From NCBI RefSeq assembly GCF_012726345.1, contig NZ_PTXN01000008.1, positions 124,001 through 188,000 on the forward strand: DNA of 64,000 nt, given 5' to 3'. Origin of the DNA: Marinomonas sp. UCMA 3892. Lineage in GTDB: Bacteria; Pseudomonadota; Gammaproteobacteria; Pseudomonadales; Marinomonadaceae. The position numbers and the translations under genes were made by a program. The notes under the pieces were generated by a model, which did not search any database, was not told the DNA's origin, and saw only the letters and a list, made by a program, of their open reading frames with translations. This document shows positions 7,447 to 15,306 of the stretch, in pieces. Numbering within the stretch: the first letter of the stretch is position 1; every line of letters starts with the position of its first letter.

Positions 7447-7725
7447 ATGATCAAAACATTCAAACACAAAGGCCTTAAGAAATACTTCGAAACAGGAAGC
7501 GTTTCCGGTATTCAAGCAAAGCATCAGCGTAAAATACGTATGCAACTTGCTGCCATTGATACCGCCCATGAGATTGATGATATCAATTTACCTGGCTTCA
7601 ACTTGCACCCTTTGAAGGGCAATCGAGATGGTATTTGGTCTATTACCGTGAACGGGAATTGGCGTATTACTTTCGAGTTTATTGATGGTAATGCTTACAT
7701 TCTCAACTATGAGGATTATCACTAA
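7447..7725 (+). CDS. higB: HigB-type toxin (RelE/ParE superfamily mRNA interferase)
   Basis: The 92-aa protein matches the HigB plasmid-maintenance killer family. It has a short N-terminal KTFKHKGLKKYFETGS, a central LPGFNLHPLKGNRDGIWSIT and the C-terminal NGNWRITFEF strand and YILNYEDYH end. HigB cleaves mRNA on the ribosome and is neutralised by HigA. It precedes higA, the order usual for this family, and shares one base with it (TAATG). No SD is visible, in keeping with a near-leaderless start. Confidence 0.92.
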   Translation: MIKTFKHKGLKKYFETGSVSGIQAKHQRKIRMQLAAIDTAHEIDDINLPGFNLHPLKGNRDGIWSITVNGNWRITFEFIDGNAYILNYEDYH

Positions 7726-8021
7726 TGAATATGCACAACCCTCCGCACCCAGGCGAATTTATTTACGATGTTTATCTTGAACCAGCGGGTTTGAGTTGCC
7801 GCTTTTTGGCTAAGCAATTGGATGTTGCCTCGTCCACATTAAGTCGTGTGCTGAAAGGGCAGAGCGCTGTCTCGCCTGAAATGGCATTGCGTTTATCTAA
7901 AGCGCTTGGCAGAACGCCAGAGAGTTGGTTGGCCATGCAAGATGCCTACGATCTTTGGCAGGCTAAGCAACATCTAAATTTAGCGAATGTTCATCCCGTT
8001 AATTTTCAAGCGAATTTTTAG
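7725..8021 (+). CDS. higA: HigA-type antitoxin, HTH_XRE
   Basis: The 98-aa protein opens with the typical NPPHPGEFIYDVYLEPAGLS and carries an XRE helix-turn-helix (FLAKQLDVASSTLSRVLKGQ) followed by SPEMALRLSKALGRTPESWL. It binds HigB and represses the operon. It is translationally coupled to higB by a one-base overlap. Length and motifs are normal. Its stop meets the 3' end of the converging endonuclease pseudogene. Confidence 0.92.
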   Translation: MNMHNPPHPGEFIYDVYLEPAGLSCRFLAKQLDVASSTLSRVLKGQSAVSPEMALRLSKALGRTPESWLAMQDAYDLWQAKQHLNLANVHPVNFQANF

Positions 8022-8476
8022 CACTTATTAGCCCATATCGAATCCACAAACTCAGGATGATCGATAAACGGATTACGGTTGCCTTGTAGTTCTTGTACTC
8101 TGTCGTTACGGCGTTTTTCAAAGTCGGTAACGGCAAACTCTTCATTCCATTTCACCAGCGTGCAAAGGTCGCCTATGGTTGGTTGGCCGCTTTGCTTTTC
8201 GTTACCTTTGACAATGCGTAGGTCTGGCATGTTTTCTGGTGAGGCGTTGTCGCCTATTTCGTAGTGGGTGGCCATGTAGAAGACCATACGGGCGATTTGG
8301 CCAGACGTCTTCTCTGTCCCACGCATCGCCTTTGCTTTTGCCTCGGTTTGCCTGGTCAATGTGTCTTACATCGTCTAGATAGAGCATTTAGAGCATTTGT
8401 ACTAGACCGCATTTGGGCTTGTCATCGGGGCAGGCGGAATCGTTATAAACCAAGGCTTCCCATACGTCGATTTTTA
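8018..8476 (-). pseudogene. Endonuclease I (EndA-like) gene, truncated and frameshifted
   Basis: Read leftward, 8476-8300 encodes KIDVWEALVYNDSACPDDKP, an in-frame stop, then RGKSKGDAWDREDV, matching the EndoI active-site region WxREHVWP but with Asp where His is expected. At that point a one-base shift and a deletion join it to GQIARMVFYMATHYE, which continues to GNRNPFIDHPEFVDSIW at the end, the hallmark C-terminus of the family. The N-terminus, the middle of the catalytic domain and the active His are missing. These nucleases are normally secreted or periplasmic. The 113-aa C-terminal frame alone would not be active. Confidence 0.78.
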
Positions 8477-8485
8477 CCCAAAAAA

Positions 8486-9043
8486 TTAATGCAGTTCTAA
8501 AATTCGTTCAGTTTTTGGGAAAACCCTTGTAATACTTTTAGGTGCAGGTCTTTCAAGCTCACTTATTTCCTTATAAACATTCACTTCTCTAGAAGCAGAA
8601 GCAATTTCAAAAAGTGTTTCATCAAAAACATGCTTTTGCGCATGCAGATTACTCCACTTTAAGATTTTTATTAAATGCCAAATTTGAGTTGTTCCTGAAT
8701 GGACGGGAGCAGGAAAGGTATCTGAAAAGTTTTTAACCATTTTCTGAATGGCTTGGCGGCTCACTTTAAAAATAGATGCAATTCCGCTTACACCTACAAG
8801 GTCTGGGCCACATTCTATTAGAGTGGCTTTTGGAATGGCTTTTTGCACATCACTAATCGCAGAAAGGATTGCTTCCATCGCACTTTCGGCCTCTCTAATA
8901 AAGTCTAAAGCGATTCGGCCATTTGTACCTAGGCCAATTAAAGCATCATCACATCCAGCTTCCATCAAATTATCTATGTAGGTTTGTGGATTTGCATCAG
9001 CATCAGGTAATGCAAATTTCAAAGTGAATTCATACTCTTTCAT
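8486..9043 (-). CDS. DNA-binding protein of a two-gene module (HTH, antitoxin-like)
   Basis: The 185-aa protein has an N-terminal alpha/beta domain (YEFTLKFALPDADANPQTYI, GCDDALIGLGTNGRIALDF) followed at about 80-130 by an AlpA/MerR-like helix-turn-helix (DLVGVSGIASIFKVSRQAIQ, then FPAPVHSGTTQIWHL). I recall this domain pair as a widespread uncharacterised family, usually next to a small Cys/His-rich protein like its neighbour here. It is the second gene of a leftward operon, three bases after the 88-aa gene. The architecture fits an antitoxin and autorepressor, with the palindrome at 9356-9375 as its likely operator. Confidence 0.6.
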   Translation of the reverse strand: MKEYEFTLKFALPDADANPQTYIDNLMEAGCDDALIGLGTNGRIALDFIREAESAMEAILSAISDVQKAIPKATLIECGPDLVGVSGIASIFKVSRQAIQKMVKNFSDTFPAPVHSGTTQIWHLIKILKWSNLHAQKHVFDETLFEIASASREVNVYKEISELERPAPKSITRVFPKTERILELH

Positions 9044-9046
9044 GGC

Positions 9047-9313
9047 TTAATTTCCGCTTTCTTTATCTTTATAAATACAGTTATCGACAATCCTAACAAT
9101 TTGCTTTGCATGATTTTTAGGATTTTTCGGTGTGCTCCAGATACTAGTAATACAGAACTCTCCGCAGCGACAATCTTTTTTATTTTTTGGGCATTTTAAC
9201 ATTCCCCATGCATGAGCACTTTTCCCTGCATCCTTGAATGTCCATTTTTTACTTTCAGCGTAGGCAACTGCTGCTTCAATATCCTTATCAGGGTGTTTCT
9301 TCCGTTTGCTCAT
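9047..9313 (-). CDS. Small Cys-rich protein, possible HicA-like toxin
   Basis: The 88-aa basic protein starts MSKRKKHPDKDIEAAVAYAE, followed by a GKSAHAWGMLKCP segment, a Cys cluster (C-x6-C-x-C-x3-C) and IWSTPKNPKNHAKQIVRIVD. The Gly/His loop between two strands is reminiscent of HicA-type double-stranded-RNA-binding folds, but the Cys cluster is not usual there. It is first in a two-gene operon with the HTH protein and has a strong -35 box under a palindrome. Toxin function is inferred from size, order and partner. Confidence 0.5.
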   Translation of the reverse strand: MSKRKKHPDKDIEAAVAYAESKKWTFKDAGKSAHAWGMLKCPKNKKDCRCGEFCITSIWSTPKNPKNHAKQIVRIVDNCIYKDKESGN

Positions 9314-9335
9314 TAAGTATCCATCAATAAGTTGG

Positions 9336-9375
9336 AGTTTAGTGCGTGAAATAGAAGGTTGTCAATTGACAACCT
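9336..9375 (-). promoter_or_regulatory. Promoter with 20-bp palindromic operator
   Basis: AGGTTGTCAATTGACAACCT (9356-9375) is a perfect palindrome. Its right-to-left reading supplies a consensus TTGACA -35 box (9365-9360), an 18-bp spacer and TAAACT (9341-9336) as -10. A protein bound to the palindrome would block the -35 box, the usual design of toxin-antitoxin autoregulation. Confidence 0.65.
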
Positions 9376-9492
9376 GAAAAGTATTAATATTAAATTTCTA
9401 TTTTAAGTATATCTTCATTATTGCATTTGCTGCCAATATGCCGTTTTCATAAAAAGCGAGAACGACATTTTTTTTGCGTGTGAAAGGATTAT

Positions 9493-9562
9493 AAGGCACG
9501 CCATACGAGGGTTTGTAGCGCACTAGCGACGGCGGTTGGGTCGCGGTGGTGCGTTACGGGCA
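9493..9562 (+). repeat. 70-bp fragment of phage gpU
   Basis: The sequence from AAGGCACGCCATACGAGGGT repeats 1902-1971 of the gpU gene with three mismatches. It has no start codon and no continuation. It marks the right-hand limit of phage-derived sequence, directly beside the chromosomal catabolic operon. Confidence 0.85.
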
Positions 9563-9616
9563 GATAGCGTGTGTGGGGAAAGATCCATCCGTGGATCATG
9601 TGATTATAGCGGTGGG

Positions 9617-10756
9617 TTAGGCGGCATTTTTGTTGATGTCGCTTTGTTCCCATTTGGAATAGAGTGAGCTGTGTTTGCTGTTCCATCGCACTAATACGGT
9701 GGAACCTGGTGCTAGATCAGGCTGTTCCGTGGCGATGTTTTTACTGATGATTTTTTCACCAGAAGAGACGGTGACACTGCACGTTAGACTTTCTCCCAGA
9801 AAAACCGATTCGTTTACTACGCCTGATATCTGGTTAAATCCCGCCATTAAAGGCTGGTTTTCCGCTTGTTCTGGGGTGAGTATTTGTAGGTTTTCTGGTC
9901 GAATCATTAGTACCGCTTTTTGGTTGATCGGTGCTTCATGTTGATCGTCCACTATGATGGTTTGTCTATCAAGTATTGCGGAGTCGCTTCCCGTTACTTC
10001 TACTTTTAAGAAGTTTGAATTTCCTAAAAAAGAAGCTACAAAGGCATTAGGTGGTTTGCGGTAGAGGTCTTTGCCTGTACCTAAGCCAACAATTTCGCCT
10101 TCTTTAAAAATGGCAATTCGCTCAGACAATCGCATGGCTTCATCTTGGTCGTGTGTTACGTAGACTATGGTGATACCGAGTCGTTTATGAAGCAAGCGAA
10201 GTTCATCTTGTAGGTCTTCTCTAAGTTTTTTATCCAAGGCTCCTAAGGGTTCATCCATGAGAAGGATTTCTGGTTCATAAACCAAGGCTCTTGCAATGGC
10301 GACTCGTTGTTTTTGACCACCAGATAACATGGAAGGACGACGATCTGCGAAGGCTTCCAGTTGTACAAGTTTGAGTATGTCATCAACTTTTTTGTCGCGT
10401 TCTGGTTTTGCGACTTTACGAATATCAAGCGGGAAGCCGATGTTGTCTCGCACTGTCATGTGGGGGAACAATGAATAGTGCTGAAAGACCATGCCAATAC
10501 CACGTTTGTGGGAGGGAATGTTTATTAGGGAAGAATCATTTAATAAGATTTCACCTGAAGTTGGCGTTTCGAAGCCAGCAATCATCGAAAGGGTTGTGCT
10601 TTTGCCCGATCCGCTGGAGCCTAAAAAGGTTAAAAACTCGCCTTTTTTAATCTCTAGGTTAATGTGATCCACCGCCGTAAATTTACCATATTCTTTATTT
10701 AATTCTCGTAAACAAACTAGAGGGGATTGGGTCATTGAATGTGTCTGAACGCTCAT
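9617..10756 (-). CDS. ABC transporter ATPase, PotA-like (Fe3+/spermidine/betaine type)
   Basis: The start at 10756 (MSVQTHSMTQ) follows AGGAGA; an in-frame upstream start lacks an SD. The 379-aa protein has Walker A GSSGSGKST, signature LSGGQKQRVAIARAL, Walker B ILLMDEPLGALD and switch His in YVTHDQDEA. Its C-terminal TOBE-type domain is typical of PotA/CysA importers. It powers uptake through the two permeases encoded upstream. It is the last gene of a leftward operon. The substrate is not shown by sequence; the shared operator with the trigonelline-type cluster points to that substrate or a relative. Confidence 0.9.
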   Translation of the reverse strand: MSVQTHSMTQSPLVCLRELNKEYGKFTAVDHINLEIKKGEFLTFLGSSGSGKSTTLSMIAGFETPTSGEILLNDSSLINIPSHKRGIGMVFQHYSLFPHMTVRDNIGFPLDIRKVAKPERDKKVDDILKLVQLEAFADRRPSMLSGGQKQRVAIARALVYEPEILLMDEPLGALDKKLREDLQDELRLLHKRLGITIVYVTHDQDEAMRLSERIAIFKEGEIVGLGTGKDLYRKPPNAFVASFLGNSNFLKVEVTGSDSAILDRQTIIVDDQHEAPINQKAVLMIRPENLQILTPEQAENQPLMAGFNQISGVVNESVFLGESLTCSVTVSSGEKIISKNIATEQPDLAPGSTVLVRWNSKHSSLYSKWEQSDINKNAA

Positions 10757-10766
10757 AATATGTCTC

Positions 10767-11573
10767 CTAACGATGATTACTTTGTTTACGAACAAAGCTG
10801 GCAATAATCATGATGAACAATGAAAGTAGAATCAGTAGTGTGGATGCAACGGCAATAACAGGGGTGAGATCCTGTCGAAGGGTCGACCACATTTTCACTG
10901 GCAATGTTTGTAAATTCGGACTGGCCATCATCACGCTAATCACCACTTCATCCCATGACACTAAAAATGAGAACAAGGCCGCGGAAATCACCCCAGGTTT
11001 TATCACAGGAAAGGTCACTTTTAGGATGGCTTGAATGCGATGTGCGCCACAGATGACGGCTGCGTCTTCGATGGATTTATCAAACAGTCGAAGTGAATTG
11101 ATGATTGAGATAATAGCGAAGGGCAGCGCTATGATGACATGACTGGTCACAAAGGCGAATAAGGTGCCAGTAAGACCTAAATTCAGAAATGTTCCATAGA
11201 CGGCAACGGCAATGATTACCACAGGCACAACCATAGGGAGCGTGAAGAAGGTATATAAATAGTCTCTTCCGCGAAATTTACCTCGAACCAAAGCAAAGGA
11301 GGCGGGAATGGCAAGCAGTGTCGCAATGATGGAAGTCAGGCTCGCAACTTGTAAGCTGGTCATAGCCGACTCCATCCATTGAGGATTATCAAAGAATCGC
11401 TCGTACCATTTCAATGTCCAAGATGGCGGTGGAAACACAAGCCATTGAGACGATCCGAATGACAAGGCCATGATGAAGAATATTGGCAATGCTAAAAAGG
11501 CGGCAATCACTCCCGTAATAATGTACAGAGAGGACTTAAGCTTCCAACCAAGTGAACCATGAGAAAGTAACAT
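10767..11573 (-). CDS. ABC transporter permease, PotC-like
   Basis: The 268-aa inner-membrane protein has about six transmembrane helices. The cytoplasmic EAA loop that docks the ATPase is visible as IEDAAVICGAHRIQAILKVT. The N-terminus begins near the membrane and the C-terminus is short and basic. It lies between the ATPase and the PotB-like permease with gaps of a few bases, so the three are co-translated. Confidence 0.9.
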   Translation of the reverse strand: MLLSHGSLGWKLKSSLYIITGVIAAFLALPIFFIMALSFGSSQWLVFPPPSWTLKWYERFFDNPQWMESAMTSLQVASLTSIIATLLAIPASFALVRGKFRGRDYLYTFFTLPMVVPVVIIAVAVYGTFLNLGLTGTLFAFVTSHVIIALPFAIISIINSLRLFDKSIEDAAVICGAHRIQAILKVTFPVIKPGVISAALFSFLVSWDEVVISVMMASPNLQTLPVKMWSTLRQDLTPVIAVASTLLILLSLFIMIIASFVRKQSNHR

Positions 11574-11575
11574 AG

Positions 11576-12427
11576 CTAGGCTCCTGTATTCGAAGAAACG
11601 GGTGAGTCTGTTTGTACTTTTAAATAGAGGTAAAACAGCACAAGTGTGATCATGATCAGAAGTACCGCAGATGCACTGGCCATGCCCCAGTTTAAGAAAT
11701 TCTGTATTTGCTGAACGATGAATTCAGGCAACATCATATCGCTCACTCCACCAAGCAAGGCGGGCGTGACGTAGTAACCTAGCGACATTACAAAAACCAT
11801 TAAAGCACCAGAGAAAAGACCGGGTTTACACAAGGGTAAAAAGACACGGAAAAACACCGTTTTTGCAGAAGCTCCGCATATAGAAGCCGCTTGTAATACC
11901 ATAGGATCGATGGCAGCCATGCAGGCTTGTAGAGGCAGAACAATGAAGGGCACCATAATATAGCTCATGCCAATGATGACGCCGGTTAAGTTGTGCACCA
12001 TTTCCAATGGTTGGTCGATGATACCCAACGCCATTAATGTCTTATTTACTATGCCGGATGATTGCAATAAAACCAGCCATGAATAAGTCCGCGCGAGTAA
12101 GCTTGTCCACATGGAAAGTAAGATAACGCTAATTAAAAAACGCCCCCAACCTTTTGGCATCAATGTAATGCACCAAGCCAAAGGAAACCCAATAAGCAAA
12201 GAGATTACCGTCACGAGAGTGCCAACAAGAAAGGTGTTGTATAGCACTTGTACATAAGTAGAAGTGGCCAATAACTGCGCATAGTTCTGTAGCCCAAAAG
12301 TTGGCTCGGTTAAGCTGCGTAGCAGCAGACTGGCCAAGGGCATTAAAAAGAAGAGGAACAAGAACAGAATTATTGGAAATAACAGCGTCACGTTGTTCCA
12401 TTTCTTTCTCGAAGAAATCATAAGCAT
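11576..12427 (-). CDS. ABC transporter permease, PotB-like
   Basis: The 283-aa inner-membrane protein begins MLMISSRKKWNNVTLLFPII; the ATG two codons later is an alternative start. It has about six membrane helices and an EAA loop LQAASICGASAKTVFFRVFL. It pairs with the downstream PotC-like permease. A double hairpin lies between it and the binding-protein gene, which probably lets the binding protein be made in excess. Confidence 0.9.
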   Translation of the reverse strand: MLMISSRKKWNNVTLLFPIILFLFLFFLMPLASLLLRSLTEPTFGLQNYAQLLATSTYVQVLYNTFLVGTLVTVISLLIGFPLAWCITLMPKGWGRFLISVILLSMWTSLLARTYSWLVLLQSSGIVNKTLMALGIIDQPLEMVHNLTGVIIGMSYIMVPFIVLPLQACMAAIDPMVLQAASICGASAKTVFFRVFLPLCKPGLFSGALMVFVMSLGYYVTPALLGGVSDMMLPEFIVQQIQNFLNWGMASASAVLLIMITLVLFYLYLKVQTDSPVSSNTGA

Positions 12428-12434
12428 CGTGAAA

Positions 12435-12472
12435 ATCCCCTAAGGTTAGGGGATGGTGCGTAAACACCATCC
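12435..12472 (-). terminator. Two overlapping, mutually exclusive hairpins between binding protein and permease genes
   Basis: ATCCCCTAA-GG-TTAGGGGAT (12435-12454) and GGATGGTG-N6-CACCATCC (12451-12472) share GGAT at 12451-12454, so only one can form fully. In the leftward transcript they lie after the binding-protein stop, and TTTTC follows the second. This fits 3'-end stabilisation or partial termination. Confidence 0.6.
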
Positions 12473-12506
12473 AAAAGAACAATAAATTAGAGCGAGGATT
12501 TACCGA

Positions 12507-13526
12507 TTATTGTAACAACCAGTTATTCCAGCGTTGGGCGATTTGTGGCCCATTTTCTGCCCAGTATTGATAGTTAAGAGATACTTGGTCTGCTGAGTAG
12601 TTGGTTGGTAAATAAGCCGATAGGCCTTTATCTAATAACGCTTCACTTTTTGTATTAACAGGTGAATACGCTGTGATGGTGGCGAAGTCTGCTTGGCCTT
12701 GAGCGCTAGATGAGTATGCGAGGAACTTCATGGCAGCTTCTTTGTTTTTTGCGCCTTTTGGGACGACTAGGAAATCAGACATAACCAAATTTTGCTTCCA
12801 GCTGTTGCCAATTGGTAATCCATCGGCTTGCAATGAGAAGATACGGCCATTCCAGAATTGCCCCATGGACACTTCGCCAGATGCGATAAGTTGCTGAGAC
12901 TGTGCACCGCCGCCCCACCAAACGATGTCTTTTTTAATGGTATCAAGTTTTTTAAAAGCACGATCCAAATCAAGAGGGTATAAATTAGCGGCGGAAACGC
13001 CATCGGCTAATAAAGCCAGTTCTAATACACCTGGGCTAGGCCACTTATACAAGGCGCGTTTTCCTGGGTAGGTTTTGGTATCAAACAGAGCATTCCAATC
13101 TTGCGGCTCTGCCGATGAGAGTTTGCTTTTGTTGTAGGCAAGAATAAATGAGAAGTAAAAAGAACCAATGCCATATTCTGAAACGAAACGCGGATCAATA
13201 TTGGTTTTATCAATGACAGAAAAATCCAGAGGTTCTAGCAGTCCTTCAGCAGCTGCGCGATAGGCAAAGTCGGCTTCCACATCCACAATGTCCCATTGAA
13301 CGTTGCCGCTTTCTACCATGGCTTTCAATTTACCGTAATCGGTTGGTCCATCTTGAACAACTTTAATTCCGGTTTTGCCAGTAAAAGGCAGAGCCCAAGC
13401 TTCTTGTTGGGCATCTTGAGTGGAACCACCCCAACTGACAAAGTTGACAGAGTCCTGAGCATAAGCATGGATTACGCTTGTGCTGCATAGCGCTGCGACG
13501 GCCAAGTGTTTTAGTTTAGTAATCAT
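12507..13526 (-). CDS. Periplasmic substrate-binding protein, PotD-like
   Basis: The 339-aa protein has a signal peptide (MITKLKHLAVAALCSTSVIH, cleavage after AYA) and a type II periplasmic-binding fold. The start VNFVSWGGSTQDAQQEAWAL and the middle DIVDVEADFAYRAAAEGLLE are typical of the spermidine/putrescine-binding group. Members of this group bind polyamines, betaines and other small cations. It is first in the ABC operon and lies directly downstream of the palindromic GntR-type operator at 13618-13639. Confidence 0.9.
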   Translation of the reverse strand: MITKLKHLAVAALCSTSVIHAYAQDSVNFVSWGGSTQDAQQEAWALPFTGKTGIKVVQDGPTDYGKLKAMVESGNVQWDIVDVEADFAYRAAAEGLLEPLDFSVIDKTNIDPRFVSEYGIGSFYFSFILAYNKSKLSSAEPQDWNALFDTKTYPGKRALYKWPSPGVLELALLADGVSAANLYPLDLDRAFKKLDTIKKDIVWWGGGAQSQQLIASGEVSMGQFWNGRIFSLQADGLPIGNSWKQNLVMSDFLVVPKGAKNKEAAMKFLAYSSSAQGQADFATITAYSPVNTKSEALLDKGLSAYLPTNYSADQVSLNYQYWAENGPQIAQRWNNWLLQ

Positions 13527-13617
13527 TGTTTATATTCCTCTTATTATTTTTGTGGAACCATTTTTGGGCAGTAAGATTGCCTGGTGAGACTGAACAAAAA
13601 ACAACCTCATAAATATG

Positions 13618-13639
13618 ATAATATGGTATACCATATTAT
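13618..13639. promoter_or_regulatory. 22-bp perfect palindrome, GntR/FCD operator for the ABC operon
   Basis: The central ATATGGTATACCATAT is flanked by matching arms. The TGGT-N2-ACCA core is the kind of site bound by FCD-type GntR regulators. Read leftward, a consensus TATAAT (13640-13635) overlaps its edge, so a bound repressor would block transcription. The 16-bp core recurs at 15311-15326. Confidence 0.75.
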
Positions 13640-13787
13640 ATGCAAGTATATTTTTGACTTTTTTTAGCCAAGCAATACCCAATTTGATGTCTCTAAATGG
13701 ATGACTTGTTGAAATTTAGGTTCTGGAAAGGGTGATGCTATTTGGCTGGGGAAGTTGGATATTGCTTAGATAATGAGATAAAAAGAC

Positions 13788-13832
13788 AAGTTTGGTAGAG
13801 CAGAGCAGAAGAAATAACGCTCTACCAAACTT
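13788..13832 (-). terminator. Terminator of the gntR-CMD-DUF1330 operon
   Basis: A perfect 14-bp stem AAGTTTGGTAGAGC / GCTCTACCAAACTT with a 17-base loop lies 24 bp after the DUF1330 stop. In the leftward reading it is followed by GTCTTTTTATC. A second hairpin (GGCTTAAC-TTGA-GTTAAGCC, 13843-13862) covers the stop codon itself. Confidence 0.7.
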
Positions 13833-13855
13833 AAAAGAATAGGGCTTAACTTGAG

Positions 13856-14149
13856 TTAAGCCAGTCCATTCATAATAAGAATATTTGCGGTTGCACAATC
13901 GTTGCGGTGCTGTTTGGCCGCTTGATATTCTGGCGAGTGGTAACACTCCAAAGCTTTTTCATAGCTTTCAAATTCAAACACGACGGCTCTGTCTGGTGTC
14001 GTAGGAAAACCTTCAATGACTGTGATGTCTTCTCCCCTAGACAGTAATTTGGCTCCATACTTTTGCAAAGCCGCAGGGGCAAGCGCTAAGTAATCTTGAT
14101 ATTTTGCTTTATCGTCAACATTTACAAATGCAACCCAGTACCCCTTCAT
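13856..14149 (-). CDS. DUF1330 family protein
   Basis: The 97-aa protein begins MKGYWVAFVNVDDKAKYQDY and contains the DUF1330 pattern: GAKLLSRG, then VIEGFPTTPDRAVVFEFESY and a SPEYQ motif. The fold is a dimeric ferredoxin-like alpha/beta barrel, related to small monooxygenases and muconolactone isomerases. Activity of the family is unknown. It is the last gene of the regulator operon and is probably an accessory enzyme of the neighbouring ring-degradation pathway. Confidence 0.85.
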   Translation of the reverse strand: MKGYWVAFVNVDDKAKYQDYLALAPAALQKYGAKLLSRGEDITVIEGFPTTPDRAVVFEFESYEKALECYHSPEYQAAKQHRNDCATANILIMNGLA

Positions 14150-14176
14150 ATGGAGGTCTCCTATTTTTATTAGAAT

Positions 14177-14557
14177 TTAAAGCAAGCCTTTTTCTGTTAG
14201 TACCGTGCGTGCAATTCGGAAACATTCCACACCTTGTGGTACGCCACAATAGATAGCAATCGCATGAATGATGGCGCGTATTTCTTCTACGCTGACGCCA
14301 TTATTTATGGCTCCTTTGAGGTGTAATTCCCATTCTTCCATTTTTCCTAGTGCGGCGATCATGGAGAGATTCATCATAGAGCGGGTTTTCGCGTCTATGG
14401 TTTCGTCACCCCAACCAAATCCCCAACACCATTCCGTCATGGCTTCTTGAAAAGGGCGATTAAACGCGTCTGCTTTGGCTAAGTTTTTCTCAACATATTC
14501 AGCGCCTAGGGTTTCTTTGCGCTTGCTAATGCCTAGTTCAAATAGTGCTTTATCCAT
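14177..14557 (-). CDS. Carboxymuconolactone decarboxylase family protein
   Basis: The 126-aa protein has the CMD fold (WCWGFGWGDETIDAKTRSMM, then EEWELHLKGAINNGVSVEEI and YCGVPQGVECFR), close to gamma-carboxymuconolactone decarboxylase. It lacks the CxxC of AhpD-type peroxidase relatives, so a decarboxylase- or isomerase-like role is more likely. Its ATG overlaps the GntR stop by one base (TAATG), so it is translationally coupled to the regulator. The substrate is unknown. Confidence 0.85.
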   Translation of the reverse strand: MDKALFELGISKRKETLGAEYVEKNLAKADAFNRPFQEAMTEWCWGFGWGDETIDAKTRSMMNLSMIAALGKMEEWELHLKGAINNGVSVEEIRAIIHAIAIYCGVPQGVECFRIARTVLTEKGLL

Positions 14558-15216
14558 TACGTTGCTCCTTGTTCAGTATGCATGGCGATATCATAGGCTT
14601 CTTGTAAATGACGAGTACAAATCTCGCCTGCTTTTTCGGCATTTTTTTCTTCCATTGCTTTAACAATATCAAACAGATCTTTTGGACCAGATGTCTTACG
14701 TCCGGTAGAGCTGAGAGTGAGTGCTCTTAGTCGTGAAATGCGCGAATTTAGTTGTTCAACAAGATCCCATGACACGTGTTTTTCTGCTGTTTTAAAAATG
14801 AGTTCGTAAAAATCCTTGGTCATTTTTAGACTGGTTTTCACATCATTGTTTTGCAAATGTTGCGCAATATCGTCATGCAGGGCATAGAGCTTTTTAATTA
14901 CGGTAGGTGTGGCTTTTAAGCTGCATGCTTTTACAGCGGAACATTCGAGCAAGGTTCGAATTTCATAAATTTCTTTGACTTCTGCGTTGCTAATAGAGGC
15001 AACCACGAAGCCGGAATTAGGTATACCAACGACAAGTCTTTCACTCTCTAGGTGTCGAATACATTCTCTAACTATGGTTCGGCTCACGCCCATACTTTCG
15101 CATAGTGTTCGTTCAACCAGTCTGTCACCGGGTTTTAAAAGGTTGCTTGTAATGGCTTCTCTTAAAGACTCTAGTGCGTTTTCCTTCAGTGTTTTAGGGC
15201 GCTCAACTTTTTGCAT
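14557..15216 (-). CDS. GntR/FCD-family transcriptional regulator of the trigonelline-type cluster
   Basis: The start at 15216 (MQKVERPKTLKENALESLRE) has GAGGA seven bases upstream; a start 39 bp earlier is possible. The winged helix spans about 8-75 (ERTLCESMGVSRTIVRECIR). The all-helical FCD ligand domain (about 80-210) includes EIYEIRTLLECSA and ends with His-containing helices near RHLQEAYDIAMH. It is transcribed divergently from the catabolic operon with a 24-bp perfect palindrome between them, and a second copy lies before the ABC operon. It is likely a repressor released by the pathway substrate or an intermediate. Confidence 0.88.
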   Translation of the reverse strand: MQKVERPKTLKENALESLREAITSNLLKPGDRLVERTLCESMGVSRTIVRECIRHLESERLVVGIPNSGFVVASISNAEVKEIYEIRTLLECSAVKACSLKATPTVIKKLYALHDDIAQHLQNNDVKTSLKMTKDFYELIFKTAEKHVSWDLVEQLNSRISRLRALTLSSTGRKTSGPKDLFDIVKAMEEKNAEKAGEICTRHLQEAYDIAMHTEQGAT

Positions 15217-15306
15217 CCAAGTTTCCTCTAATAAAGTCCCAATCAAATATTTCACGATAATAGCACATTTATTGTTGCACCTAATAAGATAGTATGTTTA
15301 ATATTG

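Larger units (their letters stand above)
9314..9616. other. Intergenic stretch: promoter plus phage gene fragment
   Basis: Besides the palindromic promoter and the gpU fragment described separately, 9376-9492 is AT-rich and shows no gene. 9563-9616 is a short spacer before the stop of the ABC ATPase gene. Confidence 0.6.
13527..13855. other. Intergenic region between two leftward operons
   Basis: Holds the ABC-operon promoter and operator on the left and the terminator hairpins of the regulator operon on the right (separate entries). 13641-13787 shows no gene. Confidence 0.7.

Noticed and set aside
1..9600. R-type tailocin
   Set aside because: Only U, X and D pieces are present and two are broken; no sheath, tube, fibre or lysis genes.
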